Source of the DNA: Flavobacterium taihuense
Lineage (GTDB): Bacteria; Bacteroidota; Bacteroidia; Flavobacteriales; Flavobacteriaceae
Assembly (NCBI RefSeq): GCF_019351435.1
Contig: NZ_JAHWYN010000012.1
Coordinates: 62,001-126,000, forward strand
DNA length: 64,000 nt
Direction of reading: 5' to 3'
Part shown: positions 18,099 to 27,908 of the stretch, piece after piece
Layout of the letters: each line of letters opens with the position of its first letter
Position numbering within the stretch: position 1 is the stretch's first letter
Translations under genes and position numbers: made by a program
Notes under the pieces: model-generated
Told to the model about the DNA's origin: nothing
The model's input: only the letters and a program-made list of their open reading frames with translations
Databases searched by the model: none

Positions 18099-18142
18099 TT
18101 TTTACTTTATTTGGATTTCACCCAACGGTTTAAAAATCAAAA

Positions 18143-19087
18143 CTACCCTTTAGCAATAACTTCTTTAACGGTAGCTTCGTAATTGCGAATGCTTTTGGAT
18201 TTTTTAATGTTTTTGTGGACCTTATGTGGATCTGAAAATATACCCGAAAAGTATTCCCATAAATGATGCATTTTCAATAGAATATGAGTTTGTCCGGATA
18301 ATGATTCACTATATCCCTGGTAGAGTGTGTCATGAAAAGCACTGAACAATTCCATTTTGTTTTTGGGATATTCTAAAGCATTGCTTTTAATCATACTCGG
18401 CAAAAAAGGATCGGCGATCAATCCTCTCCCAATCATCCAATGGTCAATGGAGGGAAAGCGTTCTCGCATTTCATGAAATTTGCCCACGGTAGTAATATCG
18501 CCGTTATAGTACAATTTGTGTTTGGTGTTATCGATACATTGCTGAAATGCGTCCAAATGCACTCCACCTTTATACAGTTGTTTACCAATTCGGGCGTGAA
18601 TGGCAATATTCTTAATGGGGTATTTATCCAAAATAGGCAAAACATCGAGAATTTCTTCAGTGGTATCATATCCCAAACGCATTTTCATAGACACGATAAT
18701 GTCGGTTTCGTTATGGGCTCTTTCCAGAATATGATTGATTTTTTCGGTATTGCTGATAAGTCCGGAACCCATACCGGATTTCGTCACCATTGGATACGGA
18801 CAACCTAAATTCCAGTTTAATTCTTTATAACCAAGTTCTTTTACATATTTAGCCACAAATAAAAACTCATCGGCATCATTGGTGATTATTTGCGGAATTA
18901 CCTCAAGACCAATGTTGTTTTCAGGAAGCAAATCGCGTTCGTAAGAAGATTTTATAACCAATTTTCCGTTCAAACGAATATATGGCGAGTAATAAGTGTC
19001 GATTCCGCCAAAATATTTATGGATGGCATTTCGAAAACGAAAATCGGTAAACCCTTGTAAGGGAGAAGAAAGCAAAGTAAAGCTCAT
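18143..19087 (-). CDS. tRNA-dihydrouridine synthase family protein
   Basis: 314 residues, the usual Dus length. The FMN-barrel signatures are SSPLQGFTDFRFRN at the N-terminus, NWNLGCPYPMVTKSGMGSGL with catalytic Cys96, VSMKMRLGY and IAIHARIGKQLYKG, and IGRGLIADP. Dus enzymes reduce uridines in the D-loop of tRNA using NAD(P)H. Which uridine is modified cannot be told. Monocistronic. Confidence 0.9.
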   Translation of the reverse strand: MSFTLLSSPLQGFTDFRFRNAIHKYFGGIDTYYSPYIRLNGKLVIKSSYERDLLPENNIGLEVIPQIITNDADEFLFVAKYVKELGYKELNWNLGCPYPMVTKSGMGSGLISNTEKINHILERAHNETDIIVSMKMRLGYDTTEEILDVLPILDKYPIKNIAIHARIGKQLYKGGVHLDAFQQCIDNTKHKLYYNGDITTVGKFHEMRERFPSIDHWMIGRGLIADPFLPSMIKSNALEYPKNKMELFSAFHDTLYQGYSESLSGQTHILLKMHHLWEYFSGIFSDPHKVHKNIKKSKSIRNYEATVKEVIAKG

Positions 19088-19177
19088 AGTAGTTGTAAAA
19101 ACGCAAAGATACTATTCTTTATACGGTTATACTTTTAGACTTGATTTTATTCTAGAAAAATTATAAATTTGACATTC

Positions 19178-19221
19178 CCTATGGTTATAGGGATTCACAG
19201 ATTTTCACAAACGAATCTGTG
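19178..19221. repeat. Inverted repeats in spacer
   Basis: CCCTAT(GGTT)ATAGGG around 19177-19192 and CACAGATT (19196-19203) with AATCTGTG (19214-19221). They may fold as hairpins between the divergently read neighbours. No clear T tract on either strand. Confidence 0.45.
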
Positions 19222-19277
19222 TCAATTTACTTCGTCAGTTCACTGTCGCTCGGGTGTGAAATCTGAGTTTAAAAATT

Positions 19278-19775
19278 TTACTCCAAAATCAATTGCATAA
19301 AAACCGAATGTAACCAACGATCAAATTTATAACCGGATTCTTTGATTATTCCAACGGTTTTAAATCCAAATTTCTCGTGAAAATCAACACTGCTTTGATT
19401 TTCAGAATCGATCACTGCAATCATAGTATGTAATTTTTGGCTTTTGGCCAATTGGATTAATTCGTATAATAGCAATTTTCCAATCCCTTTTCCGTGATAA
19501 TCTTTATCTACATAAACAGAATGCTCTACAGTATATTTATAAGCTTCTCGAAATCGGAATTCACTATACATACCAAAACCTACTACTTTACCATCCAGTT
19601 TTGCTACAATTATTGGAAAATGTTTATTGATTTTTTCTTCTAATATTGCTTTTTGCTGTTCGTAAGTTCGAATGTTGTAATCGTACAAGGCAGTTGAGTT
19701 TAGAATATTATAATTGATAATATCCAATATGGCTTGTGTGTCTTCGGTTTGATATGGTCTTAGTTTGATTTTCAT
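19278..19775 (-). CDS. GNAT family N-acetyltransferase
   Basis: 165 residues. The acetyl-CoA binding motif A is seen as VDKDYHGKGIGKLLLYELI (R/QxxGxG/A type) around residues 90-110, and FHEKFGFKTVGIIKESGYKFDRW follows, the pattern of phosphinothricin/methionine sulfoximine acetyltransferase-like GNATs. The real substrate is unknown. It is alone and divergent from menD. Confidence 0.85.
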   Translation of the reverse strand: MKIKLRPYQTEDTQAILDIINYNILNSTALYDYNIRTYEQQKAILEEKINKHFPIIVAKLDGKVVGFGMYSEFRFREAYKYTVEHSVYVDKDYHGKGIGKLLLYELIQLAKSQKLHTMIAVIDSENQSSVDFHEKFGFKTVGIIKESGYKFDRWLHSVFMQLILE

Positions 19776-19846
19776 CTTTAGCTATTTATTGTTTTCAAAT
19801 TTAAGAAAAATAGCCCGAAATGAACGGAAATGCAATCGCAAGTTTG

Positions 19847-19854
19847 TAACTTTG
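19847..19854 (+). promoter_or_regulatory. Promoter -7 box of menD
   Basis: TAACTTTG matches TAnnTTTG, 20 nt ahead of ATG 19874. Confidence 0.55.
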
Positions 19855-19873
19855 TAATCAGAAAAATATACAA

Positions 19874-21535
19874 ATGATTTACCCCAAAATACCTTTAGCA
19901 CAGAGCATCCTTCGAATTTTTTTAGCCAAAGAAATCACCAACATTATCATATCTCCAGGTTCAAGAAATGCGCCTCTTACTATAGGTTTTGCTAGTAATC
20001 CTGCTTTTCAATGTTACAGCATTGCCGACGAGCGTGCCGCTGCTTTTTTTGCTTTGGGAATAGCGCAGCAAACCCGAAAGCCTACCGTACTTGTTTGTAC
20101 TTCTGGATCGGCATTGTTGAACTATTATCCTGCTTTTGCAGAAGCATTCTACAGCCAGATTCCGTTGATTGTGATTTCGGCAGACAGGCCGCAAAGCAAA
20201 ATTGATATTGGTGATGGACAAACCATTCGTCAGGAAAATGTATTTGCCAATCATTCTTTATATAATGCCAATTTATTGGAAACAGTCTCGGAAGAAAACG
20301 ATTGTAAGATAAATGAAGCCATCAATACTGCTATTGATAAAAAAGGGCCTGTTCATATCAACGCTCCATTTGAGGAGCCATTATATGAAACGGTTTCCGA
20401 ACTGAGTGTTAACAGTGCAGTTTTTGCTTCAGCAAAAGTACCTCAGATGATTGAAACCAAAGACTTGCAGGAATATGCTACTCTTTGGAATAAAGCTACC
20501 CGAAAATTGATATTGATAGGAGTAAACGATCCTAATGCAATTGCTAAAAATGCGATTGATGCTTTTGCAAATGATGAATCGGTTGTTGTGATGACTGAAA
20601 ATACTTCGAATGTCTGTCATCCAAATTTTATAAGCAATATCGACACTATTATTACCCCCTTTACAGCAGAAGATTTCGAGGCTTTTCAACCTGAAATTTT
20701 AGTCACTTTTGGCGGAATGGTTGTTTCCAAGCGTATTAAAGCTTTTTTGAGAAAATACAAACCCAAACACCATTGGCACATTGATACTTTGAGGGCCTAT
20801 GACACATTTGGTTGTTTGACTCGTCATTTTGAAGTTGATCCTAATACTTTTTTTAATGTCTTTTTGCCTTTAACAACAAAAATTGACAGTAATTATTTTG
20901 CTCAATTGAATGCGGTTAAAGCCTTACGCAAAGAAAAACACGAAATCTATTTGTCTAAAATACCTTTTACTGATTTCAAGGTTTTTGAGAAAGTGATTTC
21001 AACTTTGCCTCAAAACAGTCAATTGCAAATTAGTAACAGCTCTGCTATTCGTTATGCTCAATTAATTCCTATTGACCCTTCAATCGAAGTGTATTGTAAT
21101 AGAGGGACCAGCGGAATTGACGGGAGTACTTCAACCGCTATTGGTGCGGCTGTAGCCAATGCAAAACAGACAGTTTTTGTAACAGGAGATATTGGTTTTT
21201 TATACGACAGCAACGCCCTTTGGAACAATTACATACAGAAAAATTTTAAAATCATTTTGATTAATAATGGAGGTGGCGGTATTTTTAGAATTTTGCCTGG
21301 ACACGATGAAACGCCAGTTTTTAATACATTTTTTGAAACTTCACATAGCTTGACTGCTGAACATTTAGCCAAAATGTATGGATTGGATTATGTGATTGCC
21401 AATGATGAGATGAGTCTGTCCAAAGGATTGGATTCTTTATATGCCCAAAATGATAAACCAACTATACTAGAAGTTTTTACACCTACATTAGAAAATAACA
21501 CCGTTTTATTGCAGTATTTTAAAGAGTTAGTCTAA
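19874..21535 (+). CDS. menD: 2-succinyl-5-enolpyruvyl-6-hydroxy-3-cyclohexene-1-carboxylate synthase
   Basis: 553 residues, the size of MenD. ThDP-dependent fold: N-terminal IISPGSRNAPLTI and DERAAAFFALGIAQ (Glu for thiamine activation is in this block), and the C-terminal cofactor motif GDIGFLYDSNALWNN with following NNGGGGIF. TSGTAxxNYYPA-like sequence appears as CTSGSALLNYYPAFAEA. MenD condenses isochorismate and 2-oxoglutarate in menaquinone synthesis, which fits the respiratory quinone of Bacteroidota. The other men genes are not in the window. Confidence 0.93.
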   Translation: MIYPKIPLAQSILRIFLAKEITNIIISPGSRNAPLTIGFASNPAFQCYSIADERAAAFFALGIAQQTRKPTVLVCTSGSALLNYYPAFAEAFYSQIPLIVISADRPQSKIDIGDGQTIRQENVFANHSLYNANLLETVSEENDCKINEAINTAIDKKGPVHINAPFEEPLYETVSELSVNSAVFASAKVPQMIETKDLQEYATLWNKATRKLILIGVNDPNAIAKNAIDAFANDESVVVMTENTSNVCHPNFISNIDTIITPFTAEDFEAFQPEILVTFGGMVVSKRIKAFLRKYKPKHHWHIDTLRAYDTFGCLTRHFEVDPNTFFNVFLPLTTKIDSNYFAQLNAVKALRKEKHEIYLSKIPFTDFKVFEKVISTLPQNSQLQISNSSAIRYAQLIPIDPSIEVYCNRGTSGIDGSTSTAIGAAVANAKQTVFVTGDIGFLYDSNALWNNYIQKNFKIILINNGGGGIFRILPGHDETPVFNTFFETSHSLTAEHLAKMYGLDYVIANDEMSLSKGLDSLYAQNDKPTILEVFTPTLENNTVLLQYFKELV

Positions 21536-21707
21536 TTGTGCTATTTTACTTAAATATACGGCAGCATGGACTCCTGCTGAATAATATGTTTTTTCTTTTT
21601 TAAAATCAAAATTTTATGAAAAAATAATGAATAAAAATCGCACAGTTTGATAATAAATCATTAAATTTGAGGTAGTTGTAATAAATGCAAACCTTAAATA
21701 TATTTTT

Positions 21708-22049
21708 ATGAGTGCAAAAGACAAATTAATTGTAAAGTATGCAGCAGACCTGAAAGAAAAATGTGGGATTACTCCAGATATGGATTTATTGGTAAAAGTA
21801 ACAACAGGTTGTGGTCCTTCTATATACAATCCGGATTCTTCCATTATAGCAGGAACACAACAATCTGAAATTGCTACGGTAAAAAATAATTTTTTGATTA
21901 AAAAATTAGGTTTATCAGACGGACCCGAACTTCAAAAAGGAATTGATGCTGTTTTGGAACAATATGGAAAATCAAATAAAAATAAATACAGAGCCGTTTT
22001 TTATTATTTATTGGCGCTGCATTTTGGTAAAGAAAGTGCTTACAATTAA
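21708..22049 (+). CDS. DUF2853 family protein
   Basis: 113 residues, all-helical small soluble protein. YAADLKEKCGITPDMDLLVKVTTGCGPSIYN and the following KNNFLIKKLGL pattern match the DUF2853 family of unknown function that is common in Bacteroidota. There is no signal or membrane segment. Monocistronic, with a terminator behind. Confidence 0.8.
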   Translation: MSAKDKLIVKYAADLKEKCGITPDMDLLVKVTTGCGPSIYNPDSSIIAGTQQSEIATVKNNFLIKKLGLSDGPELQKGIDAVLEQYGKSNKNKYRAVFYYLLALHFGKESAYN

Positions 22050-22069
22050 AATTATTAAAATCATTTAAA

Positions 22070-22096
22070 AAGCGTCTTTCCAAGACGCTTTTTTTA
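22070..22096 (+). terminator. Terminator of the DUF2853 gene
   Basis: AAGCGTCTT (22070-22078) pairs with AAGACGCTT (22082-22090), followed by TTTTTT. Confidence 0.9.
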
Positions 22097-22133
22097 TTGA
22101 GAATGTTTTTATAAATCTCATTTTCAAAGTTCG

Positions 22134-22141
22134 TACCTTTG
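22134..22141 (+). promoter_or_regulatory. Promoter -7 box of the CvfB-like gene
   Basis: TACCTTTG matches TAnnTTTG. The deduced start of transcription near 22148 rules out the TTG at 22139 as a start codon and supports ATG 22184. Confidence 0.6.
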
Positions 22142-22183
22142 CACATTAAACTTAGTTGGAAACAACTTAGAATCTCGATAAAA

Positions 22184-23038
22184 ATGATTGAAATAGGAAA
22201 ATACAATACGCTAACGATATTGCGTGATACCAAAGTGGGTTTGTTTTTGGGCAACCCAGAAAAAGACCCAGAAGGAATACACGATATACTTTTACCTAAT
22301 AAATATGTGCCCAATGAATTTGAAATAGGCGAGGAGCTTATTGTTTTTGTGTATTTGGATCATGAAGAACGCCCAGTTGCCACAACATTGGAACCTTATA
22401 TACTTTTGAATGAGTTCGCTCTTTTACGTGTGAATTATATCAACCAAATAGGTGCTTTTATGGATTGGGGTATGGAGAAAGATATATTGGTTCCGTTCAA
22501 AGAACAAGCTCGTCCTATGGAGAAGGGAAAACGTTATTTGGTCTATCTTTATATGGATGAAAAAACCAACCGTTTGGTGGCATCCAGTAAGTTGAACCAG
22601 TTTTTAAAAAACGACCACCTTACTGTTGAAAAGGGTGAAGAAGTCGATTTAATCGTTTCGCATATTACTGAATTGGGAATCAATGTCATCATCAATGAAA
22701 AATACAAAGGTTTGTTATATAAAGACGAAGTTTATGACGACGCTATTCGTACAGGAGATCGTATGCGAGGATATATCAAGAATATAAGACCAGATAACAA
22801 GATTGATGTTTCGTTGCAAATTCAAGGCTATCAAAGTATAGAGCCTAATGCCGAAAAGATTCTGGACGAATTAAGAGCCAGTAAAGGATTTTTGCGTTTA
22901 ACAGATAATTCGCATCCAGAAGACATTAAAACAGTTTTAAAGATGAGCAAAAAAACCTTTAAAAAAGCTATTGGTGCTTTGTATAAAGAAAAATTAATTG
23001 AGATAAAAGAAGATGGAATCTACTTGGTTAAGGAATAA
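22184..23038 (+). CDS. CvfB family S1 RNA-binding protein
   Basis: 284 residues from ATG 22184. The first S1-like domain reads GKYNTLTILRDTKVGLFLGN; a second holds FALLRVNYINQIGAFMDWGMEKDILVPFKEQ and a third DLIVSHITELGINVIINEKYKGLLYKDE. The C-terminus is a winged helix (PEDIKTVLKMSKKTFKKAIGALYKEKLI). This three-S1 plus winged-helix plan is CvfB/YitL, an RNA-binding regulator. No membrane segment; cytosolic. Confidence 0.88.
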   Translation: MIEIGKYNTLTILRDTKVGLFLGNPEKDPEGIHDILLPNKYVPNEFEIGEELIVFVYLDHEERPVATTLEPYILLNEFALLRVNYINQIGAFMDWGMEKDILVPFKEQARPMEKGKRYLVYLYMDEKTNRLVASSKLNQFLKNDHLTVEKGEEVDLIVSHITELGINVIINEKYKGLLYKDEVYDDAIRTGDRMRGYIKNIRPDNKIDVSLQIQGYQSIEPNAEKILDELRASKGFLRLTDNSHPEDIKTVLKMSKKTFKKAIGALYKEKLIEIKEDGIYLVKE

Positions 23039-23062
23039 TGCCAATATAAGTGGTATAAAAAA

Positions 23063-23097
23063 AGAAAGACTAATCATTTTGATTAGTCTTTCTCTTT
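23063..23097 (+). terminator. Terminator of the CvfB-like gene
   Basis: AGAAAGACTAATCA pairs with TGATTAGTCTTTCT (23063-23093) with a TTT loop and a T-rich end. Confidence 0.88.
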
Positions 23098-23756
23098 TTA
23101 CTTTTGTTTGTACCTTATAGATATAAACAAAAATAAAACATTTTCCTACATTTTAAAAAGTATATTCAAGCACCTTATATACTTAACGTATATCTTATAC
23201 AAGTAACTATAAAGTGTAAATCACTTTATTAAATGGCTTGTCTATAAATCAAAACAGTTACTTTATGTAGTAAGGTATAAATTTCACAATAAAACCATTG
23301 GTTGATTATACATTTAAAGTTTACAATCAATAATGTTATACTTGCATAAAGTAGTTGGATTGTAAATCTTTTACTTAACCTTTAGGTGTTACTTTTTATT
23401 AATTACTATTTGGGCAAAAGCTTTATTTATTTGCCAATATTTTGAAATAGTTTTTAAAAAAAATATATAATTTAAAACCATCAAAATAGAAGCGACAATA
23501 ATTTCAAATTCACTCAAAAAATCATTTTTTAGGTTTATAAATCAGTGAAAAACTCTGTGCTAATCTGAATTAATAACTAACGTTGGTTTAACTATAGAAT
23601 AATGATTAGCATGAGTTAAAAGTAATCAATAATTTAATTTATGATTGTTAAAAAAAAATATATTTATTTTCTTAATTTGAACTTTAACACTTTTGTTTTT
23701 TATTGAAAGAAATAATTTAATAATTTGATATGCAGTTTATTGTAAATTCGTATTAA
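23098..23756. other. Long AT-rich intergenic region
   Basis: About 660 bp with no credible gene. A 9-bp inverted repeat TTTACAATC (23320-23328) and GATTGTAAA (23358-23366) flanks a 29-nt loop, and several TATATACCTTATA-like stretches occur around 23110-23210. Otherwise nothing is recognised. Confidence 0.5.
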
Positions 23757-24608
23757 TTAAAATTGCATACTAAAATTGAGTCCCCAAATGGCTTTGTCTG
23801 CTCCTTTATCAAAACCTATTGGTGCCAAATTTAATTGTGTTGTTGTTTCTTTGTAACCAAAACTGTCTAATAAAGTATTGAAAGGATCTATCAAAAATAA
23901 TGAGGTATAACCTAATACTTTTGAATTCAATACTTTTTTATCGTGTCTTAAAATACTTTTTTTGGCATAGAAAAATCCTTCTCCTACCACAGAACCTAAT
24001 ACTGGTGTTATAATTAAATCTTGTTTAGATGGAATTTCGGCAAAGGCTTCAATTCCATACTCCCAGAAAAAAGTGGACATAAAAGCGGAGTACAAAAAGG
24101 ATTCAAAAATATTGAAGCCACTACTTCTGGCAGTCATATAATAAACTCCTCCGGAATAAGGATGTGTAACCCAGTTTAAAACCCAATCATCATTGTCCCA
24201 AACTGGCCCTGCCTTTACATTTTGCTTCCATTTATAAGTAATCCCGTTTTCTTTCATCGCCTCTTTGTCCCAATTGGTGACACTCTCTGGCATAGCATAA
24301 AGTACACCAAACGCAATAACAGTTGCTCCTACATACATAGCGGTATTATAACTCAACCTGGTGTAATCTCTTTTGACAGGAGGGTAAGTGACAGTGTTCT
24401 GTTGTACTAGTGTGGTATCACCCAGAGTAAGCATATTGTACGTGCTTGTATTTTCTATATTCTCTTTCTGAGAATAAGAAGAAGCAATTGTATTTTCTGA
24501 AAGAGAGAGTGTTTGATTGGTTACAGATTGGTCTATTTGTTGTGAAAAAGTAGTATTCCCTGAAAGTAAAACTAGAATTGCGAAAAGAATGGTTTTAAAT
24601 GAATTCAT
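23757..24608 (-). CDS. DUF3943 domain-containing protein
   Basis: 283 residues with a signal peptide (1-22, ending FSQ). The segment YNTAMYVGATVIAFGVLYAMPESVTNWDKE and the block WVTHPYSGGVYYMTARSSGFN, followed by SFLYSAFMSTFFWEYGIEAFAEIPSKQDLI, are the core of DUF3943, a family of membrane-associated proteins of unknown function. It ends in a Phe like an outer-membrane barrel (LNFSMQF). It is single and flanked by long spacers. Confidence 0.8.
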   Translation of the reverse strand: MNSFKTILFAILVLLSGNTTFSQQIDQSVTNQTLSLSENTIASSYSQKENIENTSTYNMLTLGDTTLVQQNTVTYPPVKRDYTRLSYNTAMYVGATVIAFGVLYAMPESVTNWDKEAMKENGITYKWKQNVKAGPVWDNDDWVLNWVTHPYSGGVYYMTARSSGFNIFESFLYSAFMSTFFWEYGIEAFAEIPSKQDLIITPVLGSVVGEGFFYAKKSILRHDKKVLNSKVLGYTSLFLIDPFNTLLDSFGYKETTTQLNLAPIGFDKGADKAIWGLNFSMQF

Positions 24609-24996
24609 TTTATGGATTAAATACTGTTAAAAAGAGGGCAAATACTTGTTTTGTTTAAAATTATAAAAGAGTTTTTTATCTATAACTATTGAATTGCAAC
24701 CAGTTCCAGATTGAATTTGTTAAGTTTTTAAACGGCGCAAATATAATTAATTAATAGGAACATTGCGATTGTTTTTTTTATCTTAATCTTATATTAATGA
24801 AGTGAATTTTGGACTCATTGTTCTGCAAAAATCTAAATATCTAAAAAACAGTGCTATATTGCATAAATAGGTTAGTTTTATTTGAAAGGTTGCAAAGTTT
24901 TTTTTAAATGAAAGGGAGTTATTGTTTGTTTGTATATTTCAGGTATAAAATGGACTGGAAAATATAAGTATGCCAAAATCAGATAAAACCCATCAA
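24609..24996. other. Intergenic region
   Basis: AT-rich spacer between the divergent DUF3943 gene and a pseudogene. I see no clear -7 box, repeat or hairpin of note. Confidence 0.4.
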
Positions 24997-25456
24997 ATGT
25001 CAATTTATTCAAAAGCGGAACAAATATTTAAGTTTGCCAAAGACTTGATACAAATTATCGCGAAAGAAACAAATTTCTGGAGGAAACAACTGTTCGGTTT
25101 ATGGTGGAAGATGCAATGATTATCCCAGGAAAGATAGTGGGTACTGAAGCAAGTGATTTGCATGCTTTACGTATCGAAAACGCTGTGATTATTCGAAAAG
25201 AAGCACGCGGTTTGTACGTTCATACAGTGAGTTTGCGTTTTGAAGAAAGTACCACGGACAAAGATTATATTCTGTTATTGCGAAACGAGATCGATGAATT
25301 TCGTTTGTTGCTGATCGATTGGGCTGCAAGTTTTGATGAATTTAATTATATTTAAGTTACTGGGGTTTATTCAATCCGCCAAGAGTAAATGCCCACGTTA
25401 AAGACCCTGATGAACACATTCCTTTCAATACTGATGATTTTTTTTTAAAATTTTGA
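24997..25456 (+). pseudogene. Frameshifted small helical protein gene
   Basis: Joining three frames restores one protein. It starts with MSIYSKAEQIFKFAKDLIQIIA (ATG 24997), switches frame near 25060-25070 to EETTVRFMVEDAMIIPG and KEARGLYVHTVSLRF, and stops at TAA 25353-25355. Another frame then carries WGLFNPPRVNAHVKDPDEHI and ends at TGA 25454-25456. The coherence of composition across the breaks shows a gene of about 150 residues with at least two frameshifts. I recognise only a conserved Bacteroidota hypothetical, with no known function. Confidence 0.7.
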
Positions 25457-25883
25457 TGAGAATGTGAATGTTTATTTTTTTGGTTTTGAATTAAATTTGG
25501 ATAGAAATTACTGTTGAATTACTTCCCGATATCGGAATTTATAGCCCGATTTTTAATCGAGTTTGCATATTTTTAGGCACAAATCTGAACAAAATATCAC
25601 AAATAAAAACAAACCTTTATTCATTATTTCAATTGAAAGATAACTTTTGTTAGTCTGTGATTTTTTTTAAGAATACATTAACCCAATGTTTTAAGCAAAT
25701 TGATAAAAAACAATTAACAGCAAATAGCTAAAATATATTTTATAGATTTTCTTGGGAATAGATTGTAGGTCATTTATTTAAGATTTAAACGAATTGACAA
25801 ATTAATATTTCTTTCATGGTCTAAAATTAGAGTTTTGTTTTTAATGATAACTCCACGCTAAGTCTTTATATCCAAAAGGGTGG
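25457..25883. other. Intergenic region
   Basis: About 430 bp, AT-rich. No open frame with a credible start, no hairpin with a T tract and no repeat was seen. Confidence 0.4.
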
Positions 25884-26222
25884 TTATAAAATTTCACGAA
25901 CGGTGATTTGATTCTCGTTTTTCATCTTCCATAATTCTCCTGAAACTTTTAGTTTTTCGCCTACTTTCGCATTCTTGTATTGAGTTGGATTATTAAGGTT
26001 AGCATGGCTTATGGTAACAAAATAAATTTCTTCAGTATTGGTTTTTAATTTTGCTGTATATCCGTCTTTGCCTTGATTTATTTCAAGGACATCCCCTTCA
26101 ATAGTTTTAATTGTTTTTTTAATTTCACTTTGGTTAAATGGTGTACTGCTATTATAAGTGTTTTTATTTTCGGCACAACCGAGCATTACTAGTAAAACGG
26201 GGATAATTAGATTTTTTTTCAT
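25884..26222 (-). CDS. Small lipoprotein of unknown function
   Basis: 112 residues from ATG 26222-26220; an upstream in-frame ATG at 26342 would place 40 extra residues before the signal. The lipobox VMLGC ends the short signal peptide, so Cys17 is lipidated. The mature part is small and beta-rich (VLEINQGKDGYTAKLKTN, KVGEKLKVSGELWKM), an OB-fold-like pattern. Function unknown. Confidence 0.7.
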   Translation of the reverse strand: MKKNLIIPVLLVMLGCAENKNTYNSSTPFNQSEIKKTIKTIEGDVLEINQGKDGYTAKLKTNTEEIYFVTISHANLNNPTQYKNAKVGEKLKVSGELWKMKNENQITVREIL

Positions 26223-26788
26223 TTTATGGTAATTGATTTTTGTAAACTTATAAAATAGTTGTGTATAAAATTTGAAATTAAAAGGGAAATTCATTTTTGG
26301 ATAAAAATAAATTCGATGTTCTTTCTCATTTAAAATTAGCATAGATCATTAGGGGATAAAATCCTTCAACTAATGAATGCTAAAGATTATTGTTGTCCGA
26401 AATCTATTATTTTGTTCAGGCTGACTGTTCAATGTTGAGTATTTAAATTTGTATCGTTTATAGGGAAATAAATAAGGAAAAGTACACTGTCGGTTTGTCC
26501 AGTGAAGAGTTTTAAATGGTCTGCGATTTAAACACTTTGAATTTTCCAAAAGAACATTTACTGAAATTCAGATTTAATACTTGATGAGAATGAAGCAAAT
26601 AACAAATCCAGGGATAACTATGTTTAAAATTTTTTGCTCATTGGTAATATAAATTTATAAGTTTTTAAAATTAGATTTATCGACAGGAGGTTCAACAAAA
26701 CTAGTGCAAAAAAACATAAATAAAACAGAAAGAAATCCTTAAAATTTCTCTCTGTTTTAACTTGTAACAATTAACTTGTCTGTAAAAT
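26223..26788. other. Intergenic region
   Basis: Leader of the lipoprotein gene followed by AT-rich DNA without a credible gene. A short complementary pair around 26728-26760 (ACAGAAAGAAATCCTTAAAAT-like and TTTCTCTCTGTTTT) could form a hairpin near the end of a decayed old yellow enzyme copy. Confidence 0.35.
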
Positions 26789-26906
26789 TTATTTTAATAT
26801 CAGTTCGACTAAAGCTTCTTTATTAAATCCTATCAATTGCTCCGTTTTTCCGGATTTTATTTTTGCCGTCGAATTTGGATTAGAAATTGAAGGTCTTCCA
26901 ACGGCT
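26789..26906 (-). pseudogene. Truncated copy of the old yellow enzyme gene
   Basis: On the minus strand the frame reads GRPSISNPNSTAKIKSGK then TEQLIGFNKEALVELILK and stop TAA 26791-26789. This is a close relative of the last 37 residues of the intact enzyme at 27,909-29,015 (GRPLLSDPNWTAKIKSGKMDQLVGF...ELILE). The 5' part is absent; at about 26906 the similarity ends abruptly. It is the 3' remnant of a former second copy. Confidence 0.85.
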
Positions 26907-27001
26907 CGCATACATTTTTAAGAATGTAAGCCAAGCAGATGGTATAGGCCAAGCGAAGTTGAATCCTCAGATTGTACAAGTTTGTCTGCAGTTGTTAGTA
27001 T

Positions 27002-27436
27002 TTAAACTCTGTTGTAATCCCCTTTCCAGTTTTTAATTGCTTTTTTAATTTCAGTTCCCGAAAGATTTTCAAAAAGCGTTTTTTCAACGAGTGCTATTAA
27101 TTCATCATCCGGAGCAAATCGTAAAGCAAATAACTGATCATCTTTTAATCGTTGCTCAAAATTCTCTAGTCTTTTTCCGGTAAGCGAAAAATAGCGGTAT
27201 CGGAGCTCCAAGCGTACAATTCTATTTTGTAAAGTAAGTGCATAATGTTGACGCAGCATAAAAGCTAGAAAAAACAACACAATAAAAACAGCACTAATAA
27301 AAGTCCAAATCAATTTATCTTCTGAAGTGAAAATGAAATACAGACTAAAAGCCAACAACGTCATCACAACCGGATAATAAATAAAATGATGCGGTGTATA
27401 ATATTGAATGTGATTTTTGAAGAATTGTTTTTTCAT
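27002..27436 (-). CDS. DUF6526 family membrane protein
   Basis: 144 residues. Two adjacent membrane spans (about 17-36 FIYYPVVMTLLAFSLYFIF and 42-60 LIWTFISAVFIVLFFLAF) are followed by a charged cytosolic helix (LQNRIVRLELRYRYFSLTGK, FAPDDELIALVEKTL). This layout matches DUF6526, a Bacteroidota inner-membrane family with no known role. Monocistronic by appearance. Confidence 0.75.
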   Translation of the reverse strand: MKKQFFKNHIQYYTPHHFIYYPVVMTLLAFSLYFIFTSEDKLIWTFISAVFIVLFFLAFMLRQHYALTLQNRIVRLELRYRYFSLTGKRLENFEQRLKDDQLFALRFAPDDELIALVEKTLFENLSGTEIKKAIKNWKGDYNRV

Positions 27437-27473
27437 GCTCTTGCTTTTTTTATATTATGCTCCGAGATATACT

Positions 27474-27659
27474 TTACACATGTACATTCATTAGATTATC
27501 AAAAATTCCAAATACTTTAAGCAGCCAGATAATAACAAAGATTACAACGACTATGTTAAAGATATTTTTGATTTTAGAATCCATCGGGATATAAGTGTTA
27601 ATGAGCCAAAGAAGGACACCAACAATAATTAATACGAGCAATACGGTAACTAATGGCAT
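27474..27659 (-). CDS. Thivi_2564 family small membrane protein
   Basis: 61 residues with two membrane spans (about 4-21 and 33-53) separated by a short loop containing YIPMDSKIKNI. This TYIPMD-K-I pattern is the hallmark of the small Thivi_2564 family. Function unknown. It precedes the DUF6526 gene on the same strand. Confidence 0.75.
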   Translation of the reverse strand: MPLVTVLLVLIIVGVLLWLINTYIPMDSKIKNIFNIVVVIFVIIWLLKVFGIFDNLMNVHV

Positions 27660-27908
27660 AACATTGAAGTTTTAAAGTTAAATTCAAATTTATTTCACTT
27701 TTTATTGAATCCCTTTACATAATTATTTAAAAGTGTTGTATAATTCAATTCTTAAGCAATTGTTCTGTACTATTTTTACTAATTGGAAAGCTGATTAAAT
27801 GAAGAAACGCTGCCAAACCGAAGTCTTGCAACGCTCATCAAATTAAATAATTAAAAAGGGTATTATCTCGGCTGTTCAGCTGCTAATACAGCTTACTTAT
27901 CTGTAAAT
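27660..27908. other. Spacer
   Basis: Short AT-rich spacer between two minus-strand genes. No gene or strong hairpin. Confidence 0.35.
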
